Shown: one piece after another, positions 63,151-64,000 of the stretch | Position numbering within the stretch: the first letter of the stretch is position 1 | Layout: each line of letters begins with the position of its first letter | From: Xanthomonas sp. XNM01 | GTDB taxonomy: Bacteria > Pseudomonadota > Gammaproteobacteria > Xanthomonadales > Xanthomonadaceae | Assembly: GCF_014851915.1 (NCBI RefSeq) | Contig: NZ_JACVAP010000003.1 | Location: 558,001 to 622,000 of the forward strand | Direction of reading: 5' to 3' | DNA length: 64,000 bases | Position numbers and translations under genes: made by a program | The notes under the pieces: generated by a model | Databases searched by the model: none | What the model saw: the letters and a program-made list of their open reading frames with translations, nothing else | What the model was told of the DNA's origin: nothing

Positions 63151-64000
63151 ATGAACATCGTCGTTCTCGAAGAACTCAAGGCCTACATCGATCCGCTGAC
63201 CCCGGACGAACACGAATCGCTGGAGCGCAGCCTGCTGGCCGAGGGCTGCCGGGACGCGCTGGTGCTGTGGGGCGAGATCCTGGTCGATGGGCACAACCGC
63301 TACGGCATCTGCCAGAAGCATGGCCTGCCGTTCAGCACGGTGCAGAACACCCGCTTCCAATCGATGGAAGACGTGCACCTGTGGATGATCGAACAGCATC
63401 TGGGCCGGCGCAGCGTGTCCGACTACCAGCGCGGCGTACTGGCGCTGCGCAAGCGCGCGATCCTCGGCGCGCGTCAGCAGGCCCAGCGCGAGGCCGAGCT
63501 GCGCGACGCCCAGGCCCGTCAGCAGGCCATCGCCGCCGATGCCGCCACGCCGCCGCCCGCGGACGACGACCTGCCGCCGTGGGACGAGGCGCCTCCGGTC
63601 AGCCGCGCGGAGCTGGCGCGCGAGGCCCGGCTGAGCAACAACCAGGTGGTGATGATCGAACGCATCCACAGCCAGGCGGCGCCGGAAGTGGTGCAGGCGC
63701 TGAAGGCCGGCGACATCTCGCTCAGCGCCGCCGCAGCGGTGGCCAGCCTGCCGGAAGACGAACAGCGCAGCGCGGCCCAGGCCGGCAAGGCCGAACTGAA
63801 GCAGGCGGCCAGGCGTGCCCGCGATGCGAAGAAGAAGCCGAAGGCCACGGCGACCGGGGAAGACGGCGAGGGCGAGGGCGAGGCGTCCGCGCCGGACGCC
63901 AGGGCGCTGGCACGGCGCGTCGCCGAACTCGAACGCGAGAACGAACTGCTGCGCAGGCAGGTGGCCGCGCTGCAGGAACAGCTGGTCAGGCTGCGCGGCT
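63151..64000 (+). CDS. ParB-like DNA-binding protein (partial, runs off the window)
   Basis: At least 283 residues without stop at the window end. The N-terminal ParB/Srx-like domain reads LEELKAYIDPLTPDEHESLE, ALVLWGEILVDGHNRYGICQ and FSTVQNTRFQSMEDVHLWMI. A helix-turn-helix-like REAR-LSNNQVVMIERIHSQ follows near 165, then an Ala/Lys/Glu-rich region (QAARRARDAKKKPKA) and a leucine-zipper-like coiled coil (RVAELERENELLRRQVAALQ). Proteins named plasmid replication/partition-related in xanthomonads look like this. No ParA is visible on this side. The ATG lacks a strong Shine-Dalgarno in the preceding CCGCAGCCGTACCC. Confidence 0.8.
   Translation, partial: MNIVVLEELKAYIDPLTPDEHESLERSLLAEGCRDALVLWGEILVDGHNRYGICQKHGLPFSTVQNTRFQSMEDVHLWMIEQHLGRRSVSDYQRGVLALRKRAILGARQQAQREAELRDAQARQQAIAADAATPPPADDDLPPWDEAPPVSRAELAREARLSNNQVVMIERIHSQAAPEVVQALKAGDISLSAAAAVASLPEDEQRSAAQAGKAELKQAARRARDAKKKPKATATGEDGEGEGEASAPDARALARRVAELERENELLRRQVAALQEQLVRLRG

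Overview
The window is high-GC DNA (roughly 70%), densely coded, with almost every intergenic gap under 200 bp. The gene content points to the Xanthomonadaceae, in the Lysobacter, Luteimonas, Pseudoxanthomonas or Xanthomonas range. The signs are a Xanthomonas-type xylose locus with TGGTAGCGCTAAC-like operators, a Xanthomonas/Caulobacter-type TonB receptor, a perfect CRP/Clp-type site before a CSS-EAL protein, and a composite repeat of the kind scattered through Xanthomonadaceae genomes. No rRNA, tRNA, insertion sequence or CRISPR array was seen.

Layout. (1) Positions 1-8640 hold glucuronoxylan and xylose use: a partial sialate O-acetylesterase, a 0.97 kb composite repeat, GH67 alpha-glucuronidase (aguA), a LacI repressor, and a xylB-xylA operon with an operator in front. 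(2) Positions 8.9-18.8 kb are mixed chromosomal genes: a short-chain fatty acid transporter, a nitroreductase, a CSS-EAL phosphodiesterase, a TIGR01777 epimerase with a GFA-family protein, two secreted proteins and a chemoreceptor. (3) Positions 19.0-30.6 kb form an amino-sugar or galactoside locus: TonB receptor, AgaR-type repressor, lipoprotein amidohydrolase, Tat-exported GH36 enzyme, EamA transporter, AgaZ/GatZ, AgaS and a BadF-type kinase. CTTTC-bearing AgaR-like boxes lie at both divergent promoters. (4) Positions 30.7-37.5 kb hold a GAF protein, a tiny protein coupled to a flavin monooxygenase, a polysaccharide deacetylase, and a Fur-type iron operon (siderophore receptor, PepSY membrane protein, 40-residue membrane peptide). 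(5) Positions 37.7-46.5 kb form one minus-strand operon: HlyD adaptor, ABC ATPase, MacB-like permease, an unknown anchored protein, a CPBP protease, an NtrC-type regulator and its kinase. A strong sigma-54 promoter match sits directly before the first gene.

(6) Positions 46.6-64 kb hold an AraC/SDR pair, a DUF4130 protein with its radical-SAM partner, a serine hydrolase, an SMP-30-like propeller, a hemerythrin protein, a paoABC-like molybdenum aldehyde dehydrogenase, an AmiD-like amidase, a SUFU-domain protein, small membrane or secreted proteins, a gene-poor gap of about 0.8 kb, and the start of a ParB-like protein that runs off the window.

How the parts work together. Region 1 removes acetyl and methyl-glucuronosyl groups from xylan and feeds xylose into the isomerase pathway under one LacI repressor. 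Region 3 appears to import and cleave an alpha-galactoside or alpha-GalNAc-containing substrate and to phosphorylate and deaminate the amino sugar, but a classical deacetylase and a catalytic aldolase are not in the window. Region 5 looks like a self-regulated, sigma-54-driven export or stress cassette. Starts were chosen from Shine-Dalgarno sequences, signal peptides and ATGA overlaps. Functional names rest on motifs read by eye, without database searches.
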